A DNA stretch of 64,000 bases from Zhenpiania hominis (lineage in GTDB: Bacteria > Bacillota > Clostridia > Peptostreptococcales > Anaerovoracaceae): contig NZ_JACRYT010000007.1 in NCBI RefSeq assembly GCF_014333425.1, forward strand, positions 62,001-126,000. The letters run 5' to 3'. The notes under the pieces were generated by a model. It was not told the DNA's origin. It was given only the letters and a program-made list of their open reading frames with translations, and did not search any database. Every line of letters begins with the position of its first letter. Position 1 is the stretch's first letter. Shown here piece by piece: positions 52,501 through 58,858 of this stretch. The translations under genes were made by a program, and so were the position numbers.

Positions 52501-52633
52501 GATGAGTAAAGTCGCCGGTGCCCAGGAGATCGATGCCCTTCCTCCTGGCCCACAGGTCAAGATATTCGGGTACGCACTCTCTGCTCGTTGCTCTGGAATA
52601 TTTGGAATGAATATGTAAATCTGCGATATACAA
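49526..52633 (-). CDS. Endonuclease Q (PHP)-UvrD/PcrA helicase fusion
   Basis: A 1035-residue fusion starting at TTG 52633 (GCAGGTG site). Residues 1-~410 resemble endonuclease Q: a PHP metal site (IADLHIHSKYSRATS with H7, H9), PAHIWTPHFSLFG and VSNSDAHSPAKLGRE, then a C-x-x-C/C-x-x-C zinc motif (CDLCLSP, CPVCGKK, about 273-300). After a Lys/Pro-rich linker (about 430-460) comes an SF1 helicase: Walker A GPGTGKTHT (about 475), LLVDEFQDVSLPQYR (about 648), ELNYRSTPEI, MTFHGAKGLEFPVV and GMTRAKEEL. EndoQ nicks 5' of uracil and hypoxanthine in DNA, so the fusion would nick and unwind damaged DNA. It follows the VanZ-like gene by 6 bp. Confidence 0.85.
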   Translation of the reverse strand: MYIADLHIHSKYSRATSRECVPEYLDLWARRKGIDLLGTGDFTHPAWRRELKDKLAPAEDGLYQLKEDFKIRDSMTADEKEPRFVVSGEISSIYKKNGKTRKVHNLILLPGLEEAEQLSRRLEAIGNIHSDGRPILGLDSRDLLEITLETCPRAIFIPAHIWTPHFSLFGAFSGFDTIEECFEDLTGHIHALETGLSSDPPMNWRLSALDSFHLVSNSDAHSPAKLGREANLLDIELSYEGLYQALQEGEGLVGTLEFFPEEGKYHMDGHRKCDLCLSPVQTSQYGGRCPVCGKKITIGVLHRVEQLADRQEGYEKPGARPFESLVPLPEVIAASTDKSAASVKVQRQYEAMLAELGTEFSILRDIPLEAIRSCAGPCIEEGIRRLRQGKVERIPGYDGEYGIIKIIDKEEIAELCGQVSFFESIALPAGKKKKAPEKRGTIPKEKAKEPAKESRQAPDNLRQQEAVTAEERVVAVIAGPGTGKTHTLIEKIAFLIQEKGLAPAEITALTFTKKAAEELKDRLQKKLGKRKASAVKTGTFHSICLELLKRWKGEIRLADEQQQMDAATAAIKDCGLSTSPSAFLRRISAWKSGVSELEDEPLREAACQYAKQLREDNLLDFDDLLTETLVYMEEHPQEPALGEGGWLLVDEFQDVSLPQYRLIRQWAGRGKALFVIGDPDQCIYGFRGAVPQVFRRLKEDHPDLREIRLELNYRSTPEILENAVSVINRASGAPRQLKALRDSGKKTRLVTAANDLQEAIYIAKEINQMTGGMDMMDVQRFAAGRETHRSFGDIAVLYRTHHQARLLESCLRKESIPCVVTGKDPFLQEKAVKETIHFFRALLEGDREQMEAVSSRLFAENPRQTGQYLAERFLPRLETERPSALLRDWAEQTGLKPRARMDRLGEMAVFYDRMDEFLDNLLLGEEQDIRRSTAGEQYRSGAVSLMTFHGAKGLEFPVVFLCGVKEGVIPLESADPEEERRLFYVGMTRAKEELILTTGNPPSEFLEDLPLFGIEREETLKKKENEGVQLDFFHL

Positions 52634-52639
52634 TGGGGT

Positions 52640-53272
52640 TCACCTGCTTTCTGAGATGTTTCTATTATACCCTCCGCCGTGCTGTTTTTCCACACGCGGC
52701 TCTGGTTCTGTCCCCGTTTTTTCCGCGGGAGTCCCCGCGCCTCGGATTTTCCGAAAGAAAAGAAGCCCAATCACTCCTAGCAGAACGCCCGCGGTATTGA
52801 GGAAAACATCATCAATGTCCACTACCCGGTTCGGGTATCGGGCGGCCATATTTTCGAGCAGCTGCAGCGCTTCAATCGAAACGGAGGAAAGCAGTCCCGT
52901 GAAAAACAGCTTTTTTCCATTCATGTCCGGCCGTATTAATCCCAGAAAAACCGGAACCGGCGCCAGCAGCAGGATATTGCCGAAAATCTGCACGCGCCAG
53001 TAAATCGTTCCGGCAAAAAGAGATATGGTCGTAAAAGGAATCGGCTGGATATTGCGGATTTCCTCTGCCGTAAACGAGATATACGGATAAAGGCTCCCGG
53101 TCCGTACGGGAAGCAGCGTGCATTGTAAAAGGAGCAGCAGATACCCTGCTGCCGCCGCGAAAAGAACAAATCTGACTGGAGGCTCTCCCCGCTTCCTGCA
53201 GAATAAAAAAATCCCTATCGCCAGGAACAAGTAAAGGATCGCCATTTGTGTAATATTCAATGTAATAATCAT
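52640..53272 (-). CDS. VanZ-like membrane protein
   Basis: A 210-residue membrane protein with about five spans. VanZ-type features: TLLPVRTG near the first loop, IPFTTI, FGNILLLAPVPVFLG, and SIEALQLLENMAARYPNRVVDIDDVFLNTAGVLLG (the S/G-x-E-x-x-Q ... D-x-D-D-x-x-x-N-x-x-G motif). The C-terminal 30 residues are polar and Pro/Glu/Arg-rich. VanZ raises teicoplanin resistance in enterococci, but most relatives have unknown roles. It precedes the EndoQ-UvrD gene by 6 bp on the same strand; no van cluster is present. Confidence 0.82.
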   Translation of the reverse strand: MIITLNITQMAILYLFLAIGIFLFCRKRGEPPVRFVLFAAAAGYLLLLLQCTLLPVRTGSLYPYISFTAEEIRNIQPIPFTTISLFAGTIYWRVQIFGNILLLAPVPVFLGLIRPDMNGKKLFFTGLLSSVSIEALQLLENMAARYPNRVVDIDDVFLNTAGVLLGVIGLLFFRKIRGAGTPAEKTGTEPEPRVEKQHGGGYNRNISESR

Positions 53273-53368
53273 AAGAACTCCTTGTTGCTATAGTAGCATT
53301 TTCAAATCCGGCCTGTCAATAAAGCCCCGGATTCTTAAGGAAGTTCTAAGAAGAAAACACCACACCTT

Positions 53369-53483
53369 TTCGGGAAATTGTCGAAAAGCCATTCGGGAAT
53401 TTGGCGGAAATCTATTCGGTAAGTTGGCGAAAAATCGTTCGGCAATTTGGCGAAAATTCATTCGGGAGATTGCAAAACTGCAG
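53369..53483. repeat. Five tandem 23-bp repeats in an intergenic region
   Basis: Units begin with TTCGG at 53369, 53392, 53415, 53438 and 53461, always exactly 23 bp apart, with consensus TTCGGNAATTTGGCGAAAAT plus three less conserved bases. The fifth is degenerate at its 3' end. The array occupies the gap between the VanZ-like and flavoprotein genes and is not translated in any evident frame. Confidence 0.85.
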
Positions 53484-53550
53484 TCCGATCCTGGGCACTT
53501 CTGGTTCCCCAGGCCGGGCTGCAGTTCTTCTTTTGCGTTCTTTTTCCTCG

Positions 53551-54021
53551 TTATCCTCTCGTCGCTTTGCCTGTCATTCTTTCTATATCCATGCGCAGAA
53601 CGACCATTTTGTCAAAGGCAGATTCAATATACTCCATTCCCTCCTTTGGATAATCCGGACTGAGTTTGTCCGCAATCGCCTTGATGCCCTTTTTCTTTTC
53701 CGCAGGATCTTCCACAATGTGAATGGTTCCGAACGCCGCCACCGAACGGTACTGGGTGTTGAATTTTTCCGGCATCAGTTTGACGGAATCGACCACGTTC
53801 AGACACACGCTGCGGTTTCCCTTAAGATTCTCCAACCGGTGGCCTTCCGGGGCACAATGAAAATAGATGGCGCCGTCCGCATAGACAAAATTCATGGGAG
53901 TGCCGTACGGCGTATTATCTGCGCTGATGGTGCAGAGCACGCCATATTCCGCGCTGTTTAAAATTTCGATGACCTCTTCTTTCGCGATGGCTTTTTCTTT
54001 TCTTCTCATTTCCTTATCCAT
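53551..54021 (-). CDS. Pyridoxamine 5'-phosphate oxidase-like flavoprotein (NimA type)
   Basis: A 156-residue split-barrel flavoprotein. ATG at 54021 (MDKEMRRKEKAIAKEE) is preferred; earlier in-frame ATGs lie in AT-rich leader without an RBS. Typical of the NimA-like group: LNSAEYGVLCTISADNTPYGTPMNFVY, IYFHCAPEGHRLENLKGNRSVCLNV, and YRSVAAFGTIHIVED. Such proteins bind FMN and some inactivate nitroimidazoles; this one may simply be a small reductase. Divergent from the ferredoxin-nitroreductase, 184 bp between starts. Confidence 0.88.
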   Translation of the reverse strand: MDKEMRRKEKAIAKEEVIEILNSAEYGVLCTISADNTPYGTPMNFVYADGAIYFHCAPEGHRLENLKGNRSVCLNVVDSVKLMPEKFNTQYRSVAAFGTIHIVEDPAEKKKGIKAIADKLSPDYPKEGMEYIESAFDKMVVLRMDIERMTGKATRG

Positions 54022-54145
54022 TTTTCTTCCGCCTTTCCTTACGTTTTCTTTTGTATAGCATATAGCAAAATTGGCATTTATAGAAGTGCCAATTATTTTA
54101 TTTTTACAGGATCCAATTTTCAAAAAAATACAGTTACAAAAAAGT

Positions 54146-54159
54146 GCCTACTTGTAGGC
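54146..54159. promoter_or_regulatory. Candidate operator between divergent redox genes
   Basis: Perfect palindrome GCCTAC-TT-GTAGGC, 47 bp upstream of the nitroreductase. A second, longer inverted repeat (TTGGCA-N-TGCCAA, about 54070-54095) lies on the flavoprotein side. HxlR- or MarR-like regulators of nitroreductases use such sites (inference); no regulator gene is in the window. Confidence 0.45.
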
Positions 54160-54205
54160 GACCCCTGACAGGCATACAATAAAACAAAAAACGGGAGGTA
54201 TTATT

Positions 54206-55066
54206 ATGAATCGCGCGGAATTTCATGTTGCGGACAGCTGCATCGGCTGCGGAAAATGTGTACTGGTATGCCCTGGAGGGGTTCTGAGCCTGGGAGAAGA
54301 TCATAAGCCCAGGATCAAAGACTTCTCAGAATTCGGATGGATTGGGCACGGCTGCTGGCGGTGCGAGCATTGCCTGGCGGTATGCCCCCAGGGAGCGATT
54401 CGGATTTTGGGGCACAAGCCGGAAGACAGCCTGCCGCCAGTTTCCCCGGATAGCGCCGCTCCTTTTATGGATGCTCTGATCGCCGTCCGGCACTCACACC
54501 GGAGGTATCTTGATCGCAATGTAGAGAAAGACATCATTGATGATATGGTCGCGCGTTTGGGGAATGCCCCCAACGGCAGCAACAAACAGCAGGTGGAATT
54601 TACTTTAATTGATGATAAAGAGCAGATGAAAATTTTTCGCAGCACCGCTTATAACCGGATGACGGAGCTGGCGGAGCAGGGTGTTTACCCGGAAGGATTT
54701 GAAGGAATTTATTATGAAGATATGAAAAACTGGGAAAAAACAGTACGTCCGGATATGCTCCTGTGCGGCGTTCCCCACGCTCTCATTCCTCACGCGCCCA
54801 TCGGCAGCGGCGAGTATCGGGCCGACGTTCTTGTCGCGGGCACTTATTTTGAACTGCTTTGCGCTTCCCGGGGGCTTGGCAGCGTCATGCTAACCTTCCC
54901 CCTCAACGCGTTGAAACAAATGCCGGAAATCAAAAGCATGCTGGGGATTCCGGAAGATCATTACATCGGCATGATCATCGGCTTTGGATACCCGGAAATT
55001 GAATACGCCCGCGGCACGCAAAGACAGATCCCGCCGGAACGGGTTCATCGCCTTACCTTTAAATAA
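54206..55066 (+). CDS. Nitroreductase with N-terminal 2[4Fe-4S] ferredoxin domain
   Basis: A 286-residue fusion: an N-terminal bacterial ferredoxin with two C-x2-C-x2-C-x3-C clusters (CIGCGKCVLVCP and CWRCEHCLAVCP, residues 11-55) and a C-terminal FMN nitroreductase (about 85-270: IAVRHSHRRYLDRNV, the usual RRSxRxF-like FMN Arg motif; GNAPNGSNKQ; LLCASRGLGSVML). Electrons enter through the clusters, as in clostridial ferredoxin-dependent reductases. RBS GGGAGG is eight bases upstream. Its 3' end overlaps the convergent PPTase gene by 22 bp. Confidence 0.92.
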   Translation: MNRAEFHVADSCIGCGKCVLVCPGGVLSLGEDHKPRIKDFSEFGWIGHGCWRCEHCLAVCPQGAIRILGHKPEDSLPPVSPDSAAPFMDALIAVRHSHRRYLDRNVEKDIIDDMVARLGNAPNGSNKQQVEFTLIDDKEQMKIFRSTAYNRMTELAEQGVYPEGFEGIYYEDMKNWEKTVRPDMLLCGVPHALIPHAPIGSGEYRADVLVAGTYFELLCASRGLGSVMLTFPLNALKQMPEIKSMLGIPEDHYIGMIIGFGYPEIEYARGTQRQIPPERVHRLTFK

Positions 55067-55710
55067 GGCTGCCCAATTACATTTAACAAGGGAGATATTT
55101 CTACCTGACAGCTTGAAATATCTCCCTCGCTGCAGACCGCGAAGCTGTATCCCGAAAATCCCTTTATCTGTTTCAGATAATATCGCTTGTTTTCTATCAT
55201 ACAGCTTCCTTTTACAGTTTCAATCTCCTTCATCATAAAAAGGCCTTTTCCCATGCACTTTATCGCCGCTTCTTTCCGGCACCAGCAGTCAAAGAAATAT
55301 CCGTGGCTATCCGTTGAGCGGCGCATCCGGTCGTACTCTTTTTCTGTCAGAGTTTCCTGTCCTACGCTCCATATGTCCCAAACCTGGGACTGCTTCTGAA
55401 TATCGATCCCCACCGGAACCTTATCCACGGCGCAGACCACCCACTTTCCTGAGTGGGATATGCTGAAAAAGGCGTTTTCTTTTGAAAGATACGGTCTTCC
55501 GTATGGATTGAACTCTATGTGTATTTGTTTCATTCCAAAGTATTTTTCAAGCATGGTCAGCGCCAGGTTATATCCCAGAACTGTACGGAGAGAATCCTGC
55601 CGGTGTCGGAAGCGGTCTGCCTGCCGCTGTTTTTCTTTTGGGATCTTTCGCAGCAGGCTTTCATATTGTCCGCTGTTCAGTTCTATCAGTTCTGCCGCAT
55701 GAATTATCAT
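55045..55710 (-). CDS. Sfp-type 4'-phosphopantetheinyl transferase
   Basis: A 221-residue PPTase. The core motifs are present: FNPYGRPYL, FFSISHSGKWVVCA, VPVGIDIQK (Mg-binding Asp) and WCRKEAAIKCMGKGL (Glu and Lys). It transfers phosphopantetheine from CoA to carrier-protein serines. Its start overlaps the stop of the acyl carrier protein gene (ATGA), and the NRPS genes lie just beyond, so it should activate the carrier domains of this cluster. Last gene of the leftward cluster; overlaps the nitroreductase 3' end by 22 bp. Confidence 0.93.
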   Translation of the reverse strand: MIIHAAELIELNSGQYESLLRKIPKEKQRQADRFRHRQDSLRTVLGYNLALTMLEKYFGMKQIHIEFNPYGRPYLSKENAFFSISHSGKWVVCAVDKVPVGIDIQKQSQVWDIWSVGQETLTEKEYDRMRRSTDSHGYFFDCWCRKEAAIKCMGKGLFMMKEIETVKGSCMIENKRYYLKQIKGFSGYSFAVCSEGDISSCQVEISPLLNVIGQPYLKVRR

Positions 55711-55961
55711 GGGGCGGCGTCTATAGATTGTTTTACATGGTACTTTTGTGTCAGAATGGTAAGAATATCTTCGTATCTGGAAATATTTTTTGCGTCATTG
55801 AGGTCGATTTCAATATCGAATTCATCTTCCAGATCCGCCAGTATGGAGATTACCGAAAGAGAATCCGCTGCCCAGTCTTCCACCAGGCGCGCGTCATTGC
55901 GAATTTCATTTTCATTCAGGCACAGTTCTTCGCATACGATCTTTCTAACTTTTTCTTCCAT
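55707..55961 (-). CDS. Stand-alone acyl/peptidyl carrier protein
   Basis: An 84-residue carrier protein with ADSLSVISILADLEDEF; the Ser in DSL is the phosphopantetheine site. The second ATG of ATGATG is chosen as seven bases from GGAGGG. Followed by the PPTase (ATGA) and preceded by an alpha/beta hydrolase. Being discrete and inside an NRPS cluster, it may carry a starter acyl group or an amino acid for the missing adenylation step. Separate from the fatty acid ACP by context. Confidence 0.9.
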   Translation of the reverse strand: MEEKVRKIVCEELCLNENEIRNDARLVEDWAADSLSVISILADLEDEFDIEIDLNDAKNISRYEDILTILTQKYHVKQSIDAAP

Positions 55962-55973
55962 CATTTTCCCTCC

Positions 55974-56915
55974 TTAGGTATTTTTTTCGATTTCATTGAT
56001 AAACGCGTTTACCTTTTGTCTGAAAAGCTGTGGTTCCTCCGCAAAGCAGAAATGCCCGCTGGAATCAAACCCGTACATTTGAGAGTTTTCCAGGATTCCG
56101 TGTATATTCTGCGCCGCCGTCTTGTCTGCCATAGGGACATCGCATTGTCTTCCGTAAAGTACCAGTGCCGGTATCTGCGATTTTTCAAGCTTCTCACTGT
56201 AATCGTATTTATCTTTCGCGTTGTTTTTCATCATAAGAGCGTAATTAATCTCACAGTGATCCAGAATTCCCACCACGTCCTTATTGGCGATATATTCGCC
56301 GTAAAGTTCCCTTATGTTGGCAGAAAACCACGCGTTGGCATATTTCTGGTTAAAAGGCGGAAATCCGGTCCTTAAATATTCGTCCGAATACACCGTATTT
56401 GTTTTACTTGCCAGGGAGGACACGAAAATAACCCCTTTTACATGTTCTTCGTACTTTGTCATATATTCCATAGCTGTAACGCCTCCCCCGGAATGAGCCA
56501 GAATCAGGATATCTTTATCAGGAGTAATTCTCTTTCTCAGCTCCTCTAAATCCTTCCCATAGTTTTCGTATGTACAGTCAGACAAATCCGCTGTATATTC
56601 GGATCTGCCCGAACACCTTCCATCAAACAAAACGACGGTCCGCTTCTTCGCCAGAAACCGGATATAAGGCTCTATGTATTCCGATGAAAATCCCGGCCCT
56701 CCCGCCAGTATATATATGGGTGTCTCGTCTTTTTTCTTTCCGTACACGTCATACCACATGATATGGCCGTTGATCGCGATGCTCTTTCCTCCCCGCGACG
56801 TATCGCAGTCCTTTTCCGCGCCCCGAGGGGGAAACATGGAAAACATCAAAAGGAAACAAAGGATTGCCAGGGCAGCCAGACCTCCGATTGCAAAATATCT
56901 TTTTCTGAATCTCAT
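55974..56915 (-). CDS. Membrane-anchored alpha/beta hydrolase (proline-iminopeptidase-like)
   Basis: A 313-residue protein with an N-terminal signal anchor (about 8-28: GGLAALAILCFLLMFSMF) and an extracytoplasmic alpha/beta-hydrolase fold. Nucleophile elbow LAHSGGGVTAME (Ser about 148), PIYILAGGPGFSSEYI (oxyanion loop typical of prolyl iminopeptidases), a probable acid in YGRQCDVPMAD and His in GFDSSGHFCFAEEP. Part of the NRPS operon, between a methyltransferase and the carrier protein. It may trim, hydrolyse or recover the exported product outside the cell (inference). Confidence 0.82.
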   Translation of the reverse strand: MRFRKRYFAIGGLAALAILCFLLMFSMFPPRGAEKDCDTSRGGKSIAINGHIMWYDVYGKKKDETPIYILAGGPGFSSEYIEPYIRFLAKKRTVVLFDGRCSGRSEYTADLSDCTYENYGKDLEELRKRITPDKDILILAHSGGGVTAMEYMTKYEEHVKGVIFVSSLASKTNTVYSDEYLRTGFPPFNQKYANAWFSANIRELYGEYIANKDVVGILDHCEINYALMMKNNAKDKYDYSEKLEKSQIPALVLYGRQCDVPMADKTAAQNIHGILENSQMYGFDSSGHFCFAEEPQLFRQKVNAFINEIEKNT

Positions 56916-56926
56916 GGCCGCTCCTG

Positions 56927-57733
56927 TCAGACAAAGCGGAACACCGCAATGCGGTTGCTCAAATTTTTGATAAAGGAAATCTTTGATAACAGTTTGTAAA
57001 TGCCCATCTTCAGATACATTTTATCTGCCAGATTCGTTTCCTCGATAAATTTAAGATTGGCATTCAGGTTTTCTACATCTCTGCCGCTTGAAACGCCCCA
57101 TTGAAAGACTGCCCCTGTTTTGCTTACCGCGTCGGCCATATCCGTTTTTTTCACGATTTTTTCCGAAAGAAGTTCGAGAACAAGGGTGGCATTTGGAAAT
57201 TGCTGCTGCATCATATGGATGACGCGCTTCACATCCTTTTCTTCAAAGTACATCAGTAATCCTTCCATAATAATGAGAACCGGCCCTTCTCCCGCGTCCA
57301 CCTCTGAAGTCCAGCGCGGATCCAGCGCGTCGCAGCTTATGGAAATTTTGTTTTTATGATGGGGGATAAGTTTTTCCCTTACCTCTATCACCTCTGGAAG
57401 ATCCACATCATACCACGTTATTTTTTCATTGTTTACTCTGAAAAATCGTGTATCAAGCCCCGCGCCTACGTTGATACAGACGGCCTCCGGATTTTTTTCT
57501 ATGAATCCCCTGATGTATCCGTCCAGAATAACGGTTCGCACGACAACACCGGTTTCGCTTTTCCAATCGCCTTTCTCCGTGGGAAAAATGTCTTTAATTT
57601 TTTCATACATTTCCACGGCGTATCTGTCGCTGATGATTCCATCTTCCCGCAAAGTCTCACGCGCTCTGGCCATCATCGTGATAAACATCGTTCGCTCCAC
57701 ACTTCCCAGTTTTAAATCTTCCTTACTGATCAT
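56927..57733 (-). CDS. Class I SAM O-methyltransferase, leucine-carboxyl/TcmP-like
   Basis: A 268-residue methyltransferase of the LCM/PPM2/TcmP group. SVERTMFITMMARARETLREDG, AVCINVGAGLDTRFFRV (SAM motif I with the typical GAGLDTR), TWYDVDLPEVI, and EGLLMYFEEKDVKRV are diagnostic. Such enzymes methylate carboxyl or hydroxyl groups on polyketides and peptides. It follows the saccharopine dehydrogenase-like gene by 9 bp and precedes the hydrolase by 11 bp in the NRPS operon, so it probably tailors the product. Confidence 0.88.
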   Translation of the reverse strand: MISKEDLKLGSVERTMFITMMARARETLREDGIISDRYAVEMYEKIKDIFPTEKGDWKSETGVVVRTVILDGYIRGFIEKNPEAVCINVGAGLDTRFFRVNNEKITWYDVDLPEVIEVREKLIPHHKNKISISCDALDPRWTSEVDAGEGPVLIIMEGLLMYFEEKDVKRVIHMMQQQFPNATLVLELLSEKIVKKTDMADAVSKTGAVFQWGVSSGRDVENLNANLKFIEETNLADKMYLKMGIYKLLSKISFIKNLSNRIAVFRFV

Positions 57734-57742
57734 TTCACCCTC

Positions 57743-58858
57743 CTATAGTTCTCCGCTGTCCTGTTCCTCATCTTCATTCTTATCCACAGGCAGTGTCACT
57801 GTTTTAAAATCTCTCAAAATATTATCCTTTACAAGCGTCTCTATGACTTTTTCCGCATCCAGCACTTCACAGGCCCATGATACACCTTCTTTGCATCGAT
57901 TCTCCAAAAGATGCTCCGCCGCCAGCGCGGAAACGACGCCGCAGAGCCGATAGGCTTCCTCCACCTGGCAAAGGGTTGCTTTCCTGATTGGTTCTCCATT
58001 TTTGATTCCGGTCAGATCATAGAGAATGGAATTGAAAAGCGGCCTGGTGTTGGCGATGGCGTCAAACATGACCATGTATTTATCCGTGAGAGCCTCCAGA
58101 AAATCTTCCTGATCAATGCGGTCCACACTTTCAAAGAGTGTATCCAGTATGTTCATCGTTTCCATATCCGCGATCGCGTGATACCATTTCACCGCTTTTA
58201 TCCCGCACTGCCCAGCCATCACGATGATTTCATTGCTGATATAGGGCTTTCTGTAAATTTCATCCCGAAATCCAGGCACTCTGTGTTTTTCTTCCCGGGG
58301 GACCTTATGGGATACGATTTTGCCATTTTCGTAGCAGGCATTTGCGTAACCCGAGTCTATGAAGCAGCTGCACAGCAGATCCATGAGGCTTGCTCTGCTG
58401 ATTCGCTGTCTGCTACCAAAGTAGCACTCTGCCAGCTCCACTTCATCGAAATCCCTGACCAGCCGATAAGGGATCAGGCCGGAAAGTCCCGCCTCAAGAC
58501 CTGATCCTATTACAAAGGAATTGCTGGTATCTTTAAAAAGATCCGTTTCCCGTTCAATGTAAATACTTTCTCCCGATGTGTCGACATAATCAATGTTGTT
58601 TGCCGCCGCGCATTCCGCGACCCTCAGCTTTATTTTGGAGGAAGGGCCCGCGGAATTTATCACAAGATCACATTGCCGGCAAAAGCGGTCAAGGGATTCG
58701 GGATCGAAAATATCGGTTTTTATCCATTTTACGTTCTTATTCTCAAATTCACAGAAGCTCCTTTGGCCTCCAAGAATCGAATACTTCTCTGAAAGATGGC
58801 GGATCACTTCTTTTCCTACCGCGCCGCCGCATCCTAAAACGCCTACTGTCTTTTTCAT
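57743..58858 (-). CDS. Saccharopine-dehydrogenase-like NAD(P)H oxidoreductase
   Basis: A 371-residue protein with a Rossmann start (TVGVLGCGGAVGKEVIRHL) and the saccharopine-dehydrogenase-like pattern: DLVINSAGPSS, NIDYVDTSGE and GSGLEAGLSGLIPY. It has a long substrate domain (about 130-340). Directly behind the NRPS megaenzyme (adjacent stop and start). In thiazoline siderophore clusters a reductase turns a thiazoline ring into thiazolidine; this one could do that, or reduce an imine or thioester, but the family is different from Irp3/PchG, so the role is inferred. Confidence 0.75.
   Translation of the reverse strand: MKKTVGVLGCGGAVGKEVIRHLSEKYSILGGQRSFCEFENKNVKWIKTDIFDPESLDRFCRQCDLVINSAGPSSKIKLRVAECAAANNIDYVDTSGESIYIERETDLFKDTSNSFVIGSGLEAGLSGLIPYRLVRDFDEVELAECYFGSRQRISRASLMDLLCSCFIDSGYANACYENGKIVSHKVPREEKHRVPGFRDEIYRKPYISNEIIVMAGQCGIKAVKWYHAIADMETMNILDTLFESVDRIDQEDFLEALTDKYMVMFDAIANTRPLFNSILYDLTGIKNGEPIRKATLCQVEEAYRLCGVVSALAAEHLLENRCKEGVSWACEVLDAEKVIETLVKDNILRDFKTVTLPVDKNEDEEQDSGEL

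Noticed and set aside
52640..53272. Glycopeptide-resistance locus because of VanZ
   Set aside because: Only a VanZ-like domain protein is present; no vanR/S/H/A/X genes nearby, and most VanZ relatives are unrelated to vancomycin.
53369..53483. 23-bp array as CRISPR
   Set aside because: The repeats are directly adjacent with no spacers.
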